64,000 bases of DNA, from the NCBI RefSeq assembly GCF_000409775.1, contig NZ_KE332388.1:1023676-1087675 (forward strand). Reading direction: 5' to 3'. Each line of letters opens with the position of its first letter. Positions within the stretch are counted from its first letter, which is position 1. The translations under genes and the position numbers were made by a program. Shown piece after piece: positions 34,431 to 43,364 of this stretch. A model generated the notes under the pieces. The model had not been told where the DNA came from and ran no database searches. It saw nothing but the letters and a program-made list of their open reading frames with translations. This DNA comes from Litchfieldella anticariensis FP35 = DSM 16096. GTDB lineage: Bacteria; Pseudomonadota; Gammaproteobacteria; Pseudomonadales; Halomonadaceae.

Positions 34431-34490
34431 GCCTTCGCGAAGGCGCTGTGAACCCTTCCGTGGGCGCTACATTTGCCATCCATGGCAAAT
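34431..34490. repeat. Palindrome-rich intergenic repeat after mnmC
   Basis: It contains the perfect palindrome GCCTTCGCGAAGGC (34431-34444) and the inverted repeat ATTTGCCAT-CC-ATGGCAAAT (34471-34490) in the 175-bp convergent gap. The layout suggests a dispersed intergenic repeat; it may also terminate both genes. Confidence 0.45.
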
Positions 34491-34558
34491 GACCTTCGCT
34501 GCGACCTGCCCTCGGCGCCCATCACCCAGAAGAGTTGGGAAAAAAGCTCTTAGCAACG

Positions 34559-35281
34559 TCATTCGCTTAGCTCGGCCAAGCCCTCTCGATCCAGGCAACG
34601 GTAGCTGAAGGAGGGGCGGCCCACTTGGCCATAGTGGAACGATTCCTCGAGAAGCCCCTCCTGGGCCAGGAACTTGAGATACTTGCGTAACGAGACTCGC
34701 GACATGCCAGTGGCTGGCACTAACGTCTCAGTGGAGAAGCCGTCATTGTCGAGCGCCAGGATCGCCGCGACCACTTGGGCCAGTGTTGGTGCCGTCAGCC
34801 CCTTGGGCAGGCCATCCGGGCGCCGTGGCACTTCCCCGGAAGGGGGCTTGAACAATCGGTCCAGGTCGCGTTGGGCAACTCTTTCGGGCAGACGTTCCAG
34901 CGAGCGACGTGCCGTCACGCAAGCCTGCACGGCATCGCGAAAGCGTTCGAACTCGAAGGGCTTGACCAGGAAGTCGCGCACGCCAAGCTGGTGAGCGGTG
35001 CGAACCGTTTCTACCTCCGAGGCGGCGGTGATCAGAATCACGTCGACATCACGGCCTTGGCGTCGCAGCCAACGCACGACCTCGAGACCACTGCGTTCAC
35101 GCAGGTAGACATCCAGCAGCACCAGGTCCACTGGCTGTCTATCGAGCACTTCCAGTGCCGACGGCACGTCCAGGCACTGTGCCGCCAGGGTCACATCGTC
35201 CAGGCGATTGAGATATTCGAGGTTGAAACGCATGACCATGGGATCATCCTCGACGATCAGCACACGTACCGGGTCCGTCAT
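34559..35281 (-). CDS. CitB/DcuR-type response regulator
   Basis: 240-residue response regulator. The receiver has ED12-D13, phosphoacceptor D57 in LVLLDVYLRERSG and the lysine in FLVKPFEFERF. The C-terminal part (about 160-235) is the CitB-type winged helix (TGMSRVSLRKYLKFLAQEGL and HYGQVGRPSFSY). It overlaps the kinase gene by 4 bp. This type regulates citrate, malate or C4-dicarboxylate use; the divergent 2-hydroxycarboxylate carrier is the obvious target. Confidence 0.9.
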   Translation of the reverse strand: MTDPVRVLIVEDDPMVMRFNLEYLNRLDDVTLAAQCLDVPSALEVLDRQPVDLVLLDVYLRERSGLEVVRWLRRQGRDVDVILITAASEVETVRTAHQLGVRDFLVKPFEFERFRDAVQACVTARRSLERLPERVAQRDLDRLFKPPSGEVPRRPDGLPKGLTAPTLAQVVAAILALDNDGFSTETLVPATGMSRVSLRKYLKFLAQEGLLEESFHYGQVGRPSFSYRCLDREGLAELSE

Positions 35282-36945
35282 GCCTCCTCCTGTCGCCGTG
35301 GTGTCGCTCCGGATGCATACGGCAAGGTGACTTCCACCAAGGTCCCGCGTCCTGCTTCACTGTATAGTGCAAGACTGCCGCCGTGGACTTCGAGGCGCTC
35401 CCGCACCAGGGCCAACCCCAGCCCCCGGTGTTCTCCCTTGGTGGAAACGCCATGTTCGAAGACGCGCGTTTGCCAAGCGTCGGGAATACCCGGCCCAGTA
35501 TCCTGCACGTCCAGTGTCAGCAAGTCTTCCTCGAGACCCAACGTCAGGGATACTTCGCGGATTTCGCACGTGCTCAATGCCTCGAAGGCATTTTCCAGCA
35601 AGTTGCCAATGACCGTGATCAGGGTGTGGCGCATGGCGGGATCCACCGGAGCCGGCACCGCCGTTTCCACCCGAACGTCGAGGCGGATACCTCGTTCCCG
35701 AGCCTCGCTGCCCTTACCAAGCAGAAAGCCGGCCAACACCGGATCCTGGAGCGATTCATTCCAGACTGGTGTAGGCGTCAGGTGAAGTTCGGCCAACTCG
35801 TGGAGGTAGCGTTGCAGGGCTTCGAGGTCAGCCATTTTCACCAACCCGAGAATGACGTGCAGCTTATTCTTGAACTCATGGGTCGAAGCGCGCAACGCCT
35901 CGGCATAACGTTGCACACCGGTGAGTTCTTCAGCCAAGCGATCGACCTCGCTCTTGTCGCGAAAGGTGGCCACCGCGCCAATCACCCTGCCCTCGTGACG
36001 TATCGGCACACGATTGGCCAACAGCAGTTGGCCGTTGATCAGCACTTCCTGGTCCAAGGCGGAACGCCCGCTAGCCAGGACTTCGAGCATTCCCGAGTGT
36101 GGGATATAGCGAGTCACCGACTGCCCCAGGGGAGGCTCGCCGAGTCCCGCACGACCGAGCAAAGTCTTCGCCGCCTCGTTGGCGAGGGTAATTCTACCCA
36201 TGTCATCCACTGCCAGGATGCCCTCATGAACCGATGCCAGCAGCGCCTGCCGTTCCTTCACCAGTCGGGCAATCTGGTAGGGTTCCAGGCCCAACAGCAC
36301 ATGTTTGATATAGCGGGCTAGCCACCACGCTCCCAAGCCAGCCGCCAGCATCAGCGCCAACACACCGAGCATCACCTGCTGGCGATGCTCCTCCAGAGAG
36401 GGCAGCAACGACGCCAGGGTTACCCCCACCGAGACAGCCCCGATGACCTCGCCTTCCACATCGTGGACGGGAGAAAAGCCACGGATGCTAACCCCCAGAG
36501 TGCCCCGGGAGCGCGAAGCATAATGCTCGCCGGCTAGTGCCGGCCCCTCATCTCCCCCCCGGAAGTGAAGACCAATCTGTTGGGGGTCGGGATGGGTCAG
36601 GCGTATCGCATCGGGCGTCATCACCACGATGAAGTCAACGCCAAGCTCACGCCGCAACCCGTCGATCTCCTCCTGCAACGCGGCACGCTGGGCGGACAGT
36701 CCACTGTCCCCCACCTCTTCATCACCGGCAGCCAGAGCGGTTCTGACACTGTCCTTGCCCGCCACGACTCTCGCCAGATCGGTCATGCGGGTCGACTCGG
36801 CCTGTTCGATGGTGGTGCGCAATTGGCTGACGAACAGCCACAGGGCAACCCCCAACGACAGCATCACCATAGCGGCCACCAGCAGTGAGATCAGCAAATT
36901 GAGGGGCAAACGGCGGGACGTCACGGGCAATGCTCTCGACTCCAC
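35278..36945 (-). CDS. CitA/DcuS-type sensor histidine kinase
   Basis: 555-residue kinase. Two helices (about 15-40 and 190-210) flank a periplasmic PAS-like domain, with typical DFIVVMTPDAIRLTHPDPQQ and GVSIRGFSPVHDVEGEVIGA. A cytoplasmic PAS (about 230-330) is followed by the CitA/DcuS-type dimerisation helix ALRASTHEFKNKLHVILGLV, whose histidine is phosphorylated. The ATPase part contains NLLENAFEAL, DTGPGIP and GEHRGLGLALVRERLEVHGG. Translation appears to start with GTG. The ligand is probably citrate, malate or a similar acid, bound in the periplasm. Confidence 0.9.
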   Translation of the reverse strand: MESRALPVTSRRLPLNLLISLLVAAMVMLSLGVALWLFVSQLRTTIEQAESTRMTDLARVVAGKDSVRTALAAGDEEVGDSGLSAQRAALQEEIDGLRRELGVDFIVVMTPDAIRLTHPDPQQIGLHFRGGDEGPALAGEHYASRSRGTLGVSIRGFSPVHDVEGEVIGAVSVGVTLASLLPSLEEHRQQVMLGVLALMLAAGLGAWWLARYIKHVLLGLEPYQIARLVKERQALLASVHEGILAVDDMGRITLANEAAKTLLGRAGLGEPPLGQSVTRYIPHSGMLEVLASGRSALDQEVLINGQLLLANRVPIRHEGRVIGAVATFRDKSEVDRLAEELTGVQRYAEALRASTHEFKNKLHVILGLVKMADLEALQRYLHELAELHLTPTPVWNESLQDPVLAGFLLGKGSEARERGIRLDVRVETAVPAPVDPAMRHTLITVIGNLLENAFEALSTCEIREVSLTLGLEEDLLTLDVQDTGPGIPDAWQTRVFEHGVSTKGEHRGLGLALVRERLEVHGGSLALYSEAGRGTLVEVTLPYASGATPRRQEEA

Positions 36946-37166
36946 ATAGCGGGGTAATCTTCGACCTTGGTGGCATTCACGACGTTGAAGAGGTGTGCCT
37001 TTAGGCCACGTGAAGCTTTCAATAATTTCAAAATGCTTTGTTAACTTTGCAAAGCTTGGCGTGCGTGGCTCGCCGCCTATCCTCCACTTTCAGGCCATCC
37101 CGGCCTCCCGAACGATGCACACACCACAGCCCCTCAAGAATACAACAGACAGCGAGGAGGACACGC

Positions 37167-38471
37167 ATGAGCCACGCGACCGATTCCATCACTTCCGTGA
37201 CCAGCGGTGGGCACAGCCTGCCGCGCATCGCCGGTATTCCACTACCGGCCTTTGCCATCCTGACGCTGGTCTTGCTGACCGCCGTCTACACCGACACCCT
37301 ACCCTCCGGGATGATTGGTGGGCTATTGATCATGATGGTGCTGGGCGAGCTACTCGGCTTCATTGGCGACCGCCTGCCCATCGTGCGCACCTACCTGGGT
37401 GGCGGTGCCATCCTGGCGATTTTCGGTGCCGCGGCCCTGATGTACTTCCCGGTATTACCGGCCAGTATCGGCGAAAACATCACCACCTTCATGAAGGGTG
37501 GGGATTTCCTCAACTTCTACATCGCCGCCTTGATCACCGGCAGCATCCTGGGCATGGACCCCAAGGCCCTGGTACAGATCGGTACCCGCTACTTCGTCCC
37601 GATCATCGGAGCGGTCATCGGTGCCGTGATATTGGCCGCGGCGATCGGCGCCGTAGTTGGCTTCACCCTGGAAGATGCCGTGTTGGTCATCACACTGCCG
37701 ATCCTCGGCGGTGGCATGGGCGCCGGTGCCGTACCCATGAGCCAAATCTACGAGCAGTTGCTCGGACAACCGGCCAGCTACTACATCTCGCTGCTGGTCC
37801 CGGCGCTGGCGTTGGGCAATGTGTTCGCCATCGTCTTCGCCAGCCTGCTGGCCAAGCTCGGCGAGCGCTACCCCAACCTGACCGGTAATGGCCAGATCAT
37901 GCCCGGTGTGAAACTCGAAGAAACAGAACAGAAACTGAGTCTCGCCTCCATGGGCACCGGGGTGATGGTGGCATTGGGTTTTTATGTCGCCGGCCAGATC
38001 CTCGGCCAGTTGGTTCCGCTGCACCCCTATGCGCTGATGATCATCCTGGTGGCCGTATTCAAGATCAGTGGCCTGGTGCCCCAGTCGCTGTCGGATGCCG
38101 CCACTCAGTGGTATGGCTTCGTGGCCCGCAACTGGACCTTTGCCCTGCTGTTTGGCATCGGTGTGGCCTATACCGACTTGGGTACCGTTATTGATGCGCT
38201 ATCTCCCGCTTATGTGCTGATCGTCTTCGCCGTGGTCGCCGGCGCCACCCTGGGAGCAGGACTGGTAGGCAAGCTGGTAGGTTTCTACCCCATCGAAGCG
38301 GCGATCACCGCCGGGCTGTGCATGGCCAATATGGGCGGCACCGGGGACGTGGCGGTGCTCTCTGCGGCACGCCGCATGCAGCTGATGCCCTTCGCACAGA
38401 TTTCGTCACGTCTGGGAGGCGCATTGATCCTGCTGATTTCAGGACTCGGCATTCCACTGCTGTTCGGTTGA
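37167..38471 (+). CDS. 2-hydroxycarboxylate transporter (CitS/MaeN family)
   Basis: 434-residue membrane carrier of the 2HCT family. Both GGxG re-entrant-loop motifs are seen: LGGGMGAGAVPMSQIYEQ (about 175-195) and NMGGTGDVAVLSAARRM near residue 390. About eleven helices are expected. GAGGAGG precedes ATG 37167. It imports citrate or malate by Na+ symport or exchange in this family. The adjacent CitAB-like pair likely induces it, and a strong terminator follows. Confidence 0.92.
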   Translation: MSHATDSITSVTSGGHSLPRIAGIPLPAFAILTLVLLTAVYTDTLPSGMIGGLLIMMVLGELLGFIGDRLPIVRTYLGGGAILAIFGAAALMYFPVLPASIGENITTFMKGGDFLNFYIAALITGSILGMDPKALVQIGTRYFVPIIGAVIGAVILAAAIGAVVGFTLEDAVLVITLPILGGGMGAGAVPMSQIYEQLLGQPASYYISLLVPALALGNVFAIVFASLLAKLGERYPNLTGNGQIMPGVKLEETEQKLSLASMGTGVMVALGFYVAGQILGQLVPLHPYALMIILVAVFKISGLVPQSLSDAATQWYGFVARNWTFALLFGIGVAYTDLGTVIDALSPAYVLIVFAVVAGATLGAGLVGKLVGFYPIEAAITAGLCMANMGGTGDVAVLSAARRMQLMPFAQISSRLGGALILLISGLGIPLLFG

Positions 38472-38485
38472 TTCTAGTCTGCGAG

Positions 38486-38530
38486 CGCCGGGGCCTACCC
38501 AATGCGGTAGGTCCCGGCGTTTTTTCTTTT
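38486..38530 (+). terminator. Strong intrinsic terminator after the 2HCT carrier
   Basis: Fourteen-base-pair stem (38486-38499 with 38506-38519, one GU pair) followed by TTTTTT, C and TTTT. Confidence 0.9.
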
Positions 38531-38613
38531 CTTGAAATTAATTAAACAGTGATTTAAATCTTAAGATAGAAGGTTCCCAAAGCCAGCCCTCGATGCAGGG
38601 CGAAGGAGGGAAA

Positions 38614-39249
38614 ATGCGTCGTCCGGGCCGCCCCAGTGGCGATAGGCGCGATCAGCGCGAACGTTTGCTCGATGCCGCCCTCTTCCACTACGCCAACCAC
38701 GGTGTAACCGCAGCCAGCCTGCGTGGCATTGCGGAAACGGCGGGCGTGACACCGGCGATGGTCAGTTATTATTTCGGTGGCAAGGCAGCGTTGCTCAATG
38801 CGGTGGTCGAAGAACGTCTGCTGCCTGTGGTCGCCGAGCTTCGCCGCCATCTCGATACCCTCGGCGACGATGCCGGCGCCCTGGCAAAAGGCTTCGTCAG
38901 TGGCATGCATGCTACCGTCGAACGGCATCCATGGTTGCCAAGCCTGTGGGTTCGTGAGGTGCTCAGTGAAGACGGCACCCTGCGCGAGTTGCTGGTCACC
39001 CATATCGCGGAGCAAATCCCGAGACGCTTGGCCAAGTCCTTCGCACGGGCCCAACGTCACGGGCACCTCAACCCCGAACTCGATCCTCGCCTGCTGATGG
39101 TCTCGCTGATCGGCCTGACCCTGTTCCCGCTGGCGGCCGCACCGCTATGGCACCGCATATTCGATAGTGAGGACCTCGATAGCGCCGCACTCGAACGCCA
39201 TACCCTGGCCCTACTGGCGCGAGGCCTGGAGACCGATCATGTTCCTTGA
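38614..39249 (+). CDS. TetR-family regulator, CecR/YbiH-like
   Basis: 211-residue regulator with an N-terminal HTH (ASLRGIAETAGVTPAMVSYY then FGGKAALLNAVVEE, about 35-70). GAAGGAGGG just before ATG 38614 fixes the start. It leads a four-gene operon (membrane-fusion protein, ABC ATPase, permease) as CecR (YbiH) does for ybhGFSR in E. coli, and probably represses the operon until a toxic compound binds. The promoter gap contains AT-rich palindromes (TTAATTAA, ATTTAAAT) that may be its operator. Confidence 0.85.
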   Translation: MRRPGRPSGDRRDQRERLLDAALFHYANHGVTAASLRGIAETAGVTPAMVSYYFGGKAALLNAVVEERLLPVVAELRRHLDTLGDDAGALAKGFVSGMHATVERHPWLPSLWVREVLSEDGTLRELLVTHIAEQIPRRLAKSFARAQRHGHLNPELDPRLLMVSLIGLTLFPLAAAPLWHRIFDSEDLDSAALERHTLALLARGLETDHVP

Positions 39250-40213
39250 ACGTCGGCACCGACCAATCTGGCTGCTGCTGGTGCTGCTGGCCATGGCGGG
39301 TTGCAACGACTCACCCCCGACATTGCCAGGGACGCTGGAGTGGGACCGTATCGCATTGCCCGCCGAGGTTTCGGAACCGGTATTACGCTGGTCGGTCACC
39401 GAAGGCGAAAACGTGAATGCCGGCGACATATTGCTCGAACTCGATGGCCGCCGCCAGGAAGCCCGCCTCGACCAGACGCGCGGTGAGCTTGCTGGTGCCG
39501 AGGCACGGTTGGCCGAGCTGACCCATGGCCCCCGAGAAGAGACCATCGACGCCGCCCGTGCCGACCTCGCCCGCGCCCAATCCGCTTATGAGCAGGCCGT
39601 GCGCGACTATCGCCGCACCGCCGAACTGCGGCAACAGAATGCGACCTCTCAGGCAGCCTTCGAACAAGCTCGTGCCAATCGCGATCAACGCCGTGCCGCA
39701 GTCGCCACCTTGGAAGCGCAACTGCGCGAGCTCACTCGTGGCGAACGCCCTGAACGCATTGCCCAGGCCGCCGCCGACGTGGCTGCCGCAAGAGCCCGGT
39801 TACAGGAATTGCAAATCGAGCGCGAACGACTGATCGTGCGAGCACCGCGTGACGGGAAAGTCGATGCCTTGCCCTTCCATCCCGGCGATCAGCCGGCAGC
39901 CGGGGCAACCTTGGTCAGCCTGTTGGTGGGCGAGGCGCCCTATGCGCGGCTATTCGTGCCCGCTCCCCAGCGCACGGCGTTATCCCCAGGCGATCAACTG
40001 CAAGTCCGGGTCGAAGGTGTCGAGACGCCTTTCACCGCGACCTTGGAAAGCATCAGCAGCGAACCTGCCTTCACCCCCTACTATGCGCTGGTGGGAGACG
40101 ATGCCAACCGCCTGGTGTACCGAGCCGAGGCCAGGCTCGAGGGCGAAGCGGCCCGCCGACTACCTGCGGGCTTGCCCATCAGCGTGGAGCTGGACAATGG
40201 CCAGCATCGATGA
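39239..40213 (+). CDS. HlyD-family membrane-fusion lipoprotein (YbhG-like)
   Basis: 324-residue periplasmic adaptor. The signal has lipobox LLAMAGC (cysteine near residue 22). The biotinyl-lipoyl-like halves (WSVTEGENVNAGDILLELDG and IVRAPRDGKVDALPFHPGDQ) flank a long alpha-helical hairpin (about 80-195) for contact with an outer-membrane channel. ATG 39239 overlaps the tetR end by 11 bp. It links the ABC exporter downstream to an outer-membrane pore. Confidence 0.88.
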   Translation: MFLERRHRPIWLLLVLLAMAGCNDSPPTLPGTLEWDRIALPAEVSEPVLRWSVTEGENVNAGDILLELDGRRQEARLDQTRGELAGAEARLAELTHGPREETIDAARADLARAQSAYEQAVRDYRRTAELRQQNATSQAAFEQARANRDQRRAAVATLEAQLRELTRGERPERIAQAAADVAAARARLQELQIERERLIVRAPRDGKVDALPFHPGDQPAAGATLVSLLVGEAPYARLFVPAPQRTALSPGDQLQVRVEGVETPFTATLESISSEPAFTPYYALVGDDANRLVYRAEARLEGEAARRLPAGLPISVELDNGQHR

Positions 40214-41153
40214 TTCCGCTACAGTGATTCGGGTGCGAGGCCTAAGCAAACGCTTCGGTACCACGGTCGCGGTCGATGCACTCGATCTGGATGTACGCCC
40301 ACGCGAGGTGTACGGCTTCCTCGGCCCTAACGGTTCGGGTAAGTCCACTACCCTGCGCATGCTGTGTGGCCTGCTACATCCCAGCAGCGGCGAGATCGAG
40401 GTGCTCGGTCATCATCTGCCAAAAGACGCCGAAGGCCTCAAGCGACATCTCGGCTACATGACACAGAGCTTTTCACTCTACCGCGACCTTAGCGTCAACG
40501 AAAATCTGACTTTTCTTGCCGCTGTGCACGGTTTGCCGCGCAAACGAGCCCACCAGCGTATCGAAGAATTGCTTAACCGCTATTGGCTGGCGGAATTGCG
40601 CCACCAACTCGCCGGGACCCTGAGTGGAGGCCAAAAGCAGCGCCTGGCTCTGGCCGGTGCCGTGCTGCACGAACCCGACCTGCTGTTGCTCGACGAGCCC
40701 ACCAGCGCGGTCGATCCACAGTCGCGGCGCGAATTCTGGGAGTCGTTGTTCGAACTCGCTGACGCCGGCACCACCATCCTGGTCTCCACCCATTACATGG
40801 ACGAAGCGGAACGCTGTACCCGGCTGGCCATTCTTGATCGTGGACGCCTGGTTGCCGATGACAGCCCACAGCGACTCATGGAAGCCTTGCCCGGCCGGCC
40901 GCTGCTGGTGGAGTGCGACAGGCCACGCCAGGCCCAGCAGGTGCTGGAGGGTCAGCCGGGAGTGATCGCCCTGGCCCAGATCGGTGCTGCGCTGAGAATG
41001 CTGGTCGAAGATGTGGAGTATGAGAACCCCCTAAGCGAACGGCTGAGGACGGCCGGTATCGAGGCACGACTGGTATCCGGCACCGCTAACCTGGAGGACG
41101 TCTTCGTTGCCGCCACCCGACAGCCGAGGCAATCAGCGGGGGAGGCATCATGA
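40197..41153 (+). CDS. ABC transporter ATP-binding protein (YbhF half-like)
   Basis: 318-residue ATPase with Walker A GPNGSGKST, Q-loop MTQSFSLYRDL, signature LSGGQKQRLALAG, Walker B LLLLDEPTS and H-loop STHYMDEAE. It has one nucleotide-binding domain, whereas E. coli YbhF has two, so it must dimerise. ATG 40197 with GGAG upstream overlaps the adaptor gene by 17 bp. It powers the adjacent permease. Confidence 0.9.
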   Translation: MASIDDSATVIRVRGLSKRFGTTVAVDALDLDVRPREVYGFLGPNGSGKSTTLRMLCGLLHPSSGEIEVLGHHLPKDAEGLKRHLGYMTQSFSLYRDLSVNENLTFLAAVHGLPRKRAHQRIEELLNRYWLAELRHQLAGTLSGGQKQRLALAGAVLHEPDLLLLDEPTSAVDPQSRREFWESLFELADAGTTILVSTHYMDEAERCTRLAILDRGRLVADDSPQRLMEALPGRPLLVECDRPRQAQQVLEGQPGVIALAQIGAALRMLVEDVEYENPLSERLRTAGIEARLVSGTANLEDVFVAATRQPRQSAGEAS

Positions 41154-42241
41154 AGCTGCAACGCCTGCTGGCCATCGTGCTCAAGGAGTTGCGTCAGTTA
41201 CGCCGCGACCGCCTGACCTTCGCCATGATCGTCGGCATTCCGGTGATGCAGTTGGTGCTGTTCGGCTATGCCATCAATCTGGACGTACGCCAACTCGATG
41301 CCGCGGTACTGGACCAGGCCGATACCGCTCGTTCCCGAGAACTGGTAGCACAAATCGAAGCCACACAGGTACTCACCCTGCGCTATCGAGTGTCGACACC
41401 CCAAGAGGTGAACGACCTGATGCGACGCGGCAAGATCAGTGTGGCGTTGATACTTCCGACAGACTTCGAGGCACGCCTGGAACGTGGCGACCGCCCAGCG
41501 CTGCAGTTGGTGGTCGATGGCTCCGACCAAGTAGTGCAAGCCGCCGCACGCCAGCTCGCCCGCTTTCCTGTCCCCGATGCCGCGGGCTGGACACAGCAGG
41601 TCACACCGATCGAGGTCGTGAACTTCTACAACCCCGAACGCCGTGCCCCGATCAATACCGTTCCCGGCCTGATCGGGGTAATCCTGACCATGACCATGGT
41701 GCTGTTCACTGCCATCGCCCTGGTTCGCGAACGAGAAAATGGCAACCTAGAGATGTTGATCGCCACCCCGGTGTCACCCTGGGAACTGACGCTCGGTAAG
41801 GTGCTGCCGTTCGTTGGTATCGGCCTGGTTCAAGTCACAGTGGTATTGCTGCTTGGGAAATGGCTGTTCGCGGTACCGGTACGCGGCTCACTGCTCGAAC
41901 TCTACTTGGCCGCGCTGGTCTTCATTCTTGCCAGCCTGTCGCTGGGTATCTTCCTGTCGACTTTGGCACGCAGCCAGTTCCAGGCCATGCAGTTGGCATT
42001 CTTTACCTTCCTGCCGCAGATCCTGCTATCGGGCTTCATGTTCCCCTTCGCCGGTATGCCCAAGGTGGCCCAGTGGCTGGCCGAACTGCTGCCATTGACC
42101 CATTTCCTGCGCTTGGTGCGCGGCATCATGCTGCGCGACGCCAGCCTGTTCGAGCTGTGGCCGGCATTGGCGGCATTGGGGATATTCACGCTGGTGATGC
42201 TGAGTGTGGCGGTAATGCGCACCCACAAGCGGCTGGACTAG
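41150..42241 (+). CDS. ABC-2 type permease (YbhS/YbhR-like)
   Basis: 363-residue ABC-2 membrane protein. The N-terminal helix (FAMIVGIPVMQLVLFGYAIN) is followed by a large extracytoplasmic domain (about 45-165), then a five-helix bundle. It contains REREN-GNLEMLIATPVSPWE and the closing LPLTHFLRLVRGIMLRD, typical of drug/heavy-metal exporters. It overlaps the ATPase by 4 bp (ATGA). E. coli has two permeases (ybhS, ybhR); only one is here, so it probably works as a homodimer. Confidence 0.9.
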   Translation: MKLQRLLAIVLKELRQLRRDRLTFAMIVGIPVMQLVLFGYAINLDVRQLDAAVLDQADTARSRELVAQIEATQVLTLRYRVSTPQEVNDLMRRGKISVALILPTDFEARLERGDRPALQLVVDGSDQVVQAAARQLARFPVPDAAGWTQQVTPIEVVNFYNPERRAPINTVPGLIGVILTMTMVLFTAIALVRERENGNLEMLIATPVSPWELTLGKVLPFVGIGLVQVTVVLLLGKWLFAVPVRGSLLELYLAALVFILASLSLGIFLSTLARSQFQAMQLAFFTFLPQILLSGFMFPFAGMPKVAQWLAELLPLTHFLRLVRGIMLRDASLFELWPALAALGIFTLVMLSVAVMRTHKRLD

Positions 42242-42290
42242 GCTTTATCCGAAGAGTGCCTGCGCTCGTCGACTTTTCAGGTAAAGCCTA
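42239..42290. terminator. Possible long-loop hairpin after the ABC operon
   Basis: TAGGCTTTA (including the permease stop) is inverted at 42282-42290 as TAAAGCCTA. The loop is long and no T-run follows, so this is weak. Confidence 0.25.
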
Positions 42291-42327
42291 AAGAACCGCT
42301 GGCATCTTCTGGCACCCACCAGGCAAG

Positions 42328-43266
42328 TCATTGTCGGGACGTCATGTCGGGAACGGGGGATGGCAACGAGAGCTCGGCATCCAGCCAGTCGACGATGCGC
42401 CTGAGCAGGATGTTGTTGGCGTGGCGCGTCTCGACCGCATAGCCGTGACTTTCACGGGTCACCATAGGATTCAGCGCCATCAGCCGTCCCTCACGCAGCA
42501 GGTCACTGACCAGCGGCAACCAACCCAGTGCGATGCCTTTCCCAGCCTCAGCGGCACCGATCAGCAAGGGATAGTTATTGTAGGTGAACAGCCGACCGGG
42601 ATCGACATAGGCATGGCCGGCCAACAAGCTCCAGCATCGCCAGTCCATCCAGCGTGGATTGCGCCGATCCATGTGCAGCAACGGCAGGGACGACCACACC
42701 GAGGGCGGGGTATCAGCGCTTAGGCCATGGCGCTCGGCAAAGCTCGGACTGCATACAGGAAAGACGCGCTCGGGATAGAAGCGGTCGACGCCCTGGGCGC
42801 GTTCGTCGAACCGGATGCTGATGTCGGCGACCCGGACGGACGGTTCATCGCGCCGATCCGCAGCGACGACTTCGAACTCAGCCCCCTCGACAACCTCCTC
42901 CAGGCACGCAAGACGCGGCAGCAGCCAAAGATGCGCGAAGCCGAAGTCGGCCGCAATCAGCACCCGAGGATGGGGGGAGGCGGCACGGCTGCGTAGCGCC
43001 TCGATGGACCCCTCGATGGTCTTCAGGGAGGGGGCGATCTCGTCATAGAAGCGAAGCCCTTCCCGGGTCGGCCGCAGCCCGCCGCCCCTGCGCTCGAAGA
43101 GAACCTGCCCCACCGCCTCTTCCAGGCCGCGGATACGCTGCGAGATCGCCGGTTGAGTGGTGGATAGCGCCCTGGCGGCCGCAGAGAGCGAGCCGAGACG
43201 CAGCGCCGCCTCGAAGGCCACCAACGCTTTGAGGGTCGGCAACTCCTCCCTGGGTCGTTCAGCCAT
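42328..43266 (-). CDS. LysR-family regulator divergent from tmpAB
   Basis: 312-residue LysR protein. The HTH is in LGSLSAAARALSTTQPAISQ and RIRGLEEAVGQVLFERRGGG (about 20-60); the C-terminal co-inducer domain resembles the GcvA group. It is divergent from tmpA with a 98-bp gap, the usual LysR arrangement, so it likely activates tmpAB in response to a phosphonate or betaine. Confidence 0.85.
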   Translation of the reverse strand: MAERPREELPTLKALVAFEAALRLGSLSAAARALSTTQPAISQRIRGLEEAVGQVLFERRGGGLRPTREGLRFYDEIAPSLKTIEGSIEALRSRAASPHPRVLIAADFGFAHLWLLPRLACLEEVVEGAEFEVVAADRRDEPSVRVADISIRFDERAQGVDRFYPERVFPVCSPSFAERHGLSADTPPSVWSSLPLLHMDRRNPRWMDWRCWSLLAGHAYVDPGRLFTYNNYPLLIGAAEAGKGIALGWLPLVSDLLREGRLMALNPMVTRESHGYAVETRHANNILLRRIVDWLDAELSLPSPVPDMTSRQ

Positions 43267-43364
43267 AAGGCAACTCTATAGCTCGCATAAGGTGCGCCCT
43301 CCTTCCCGTCGTCGCCGCCATCCCTAGACTGGTTATCGTTCATTGTCCCGGAGCGAGAGCCAGT

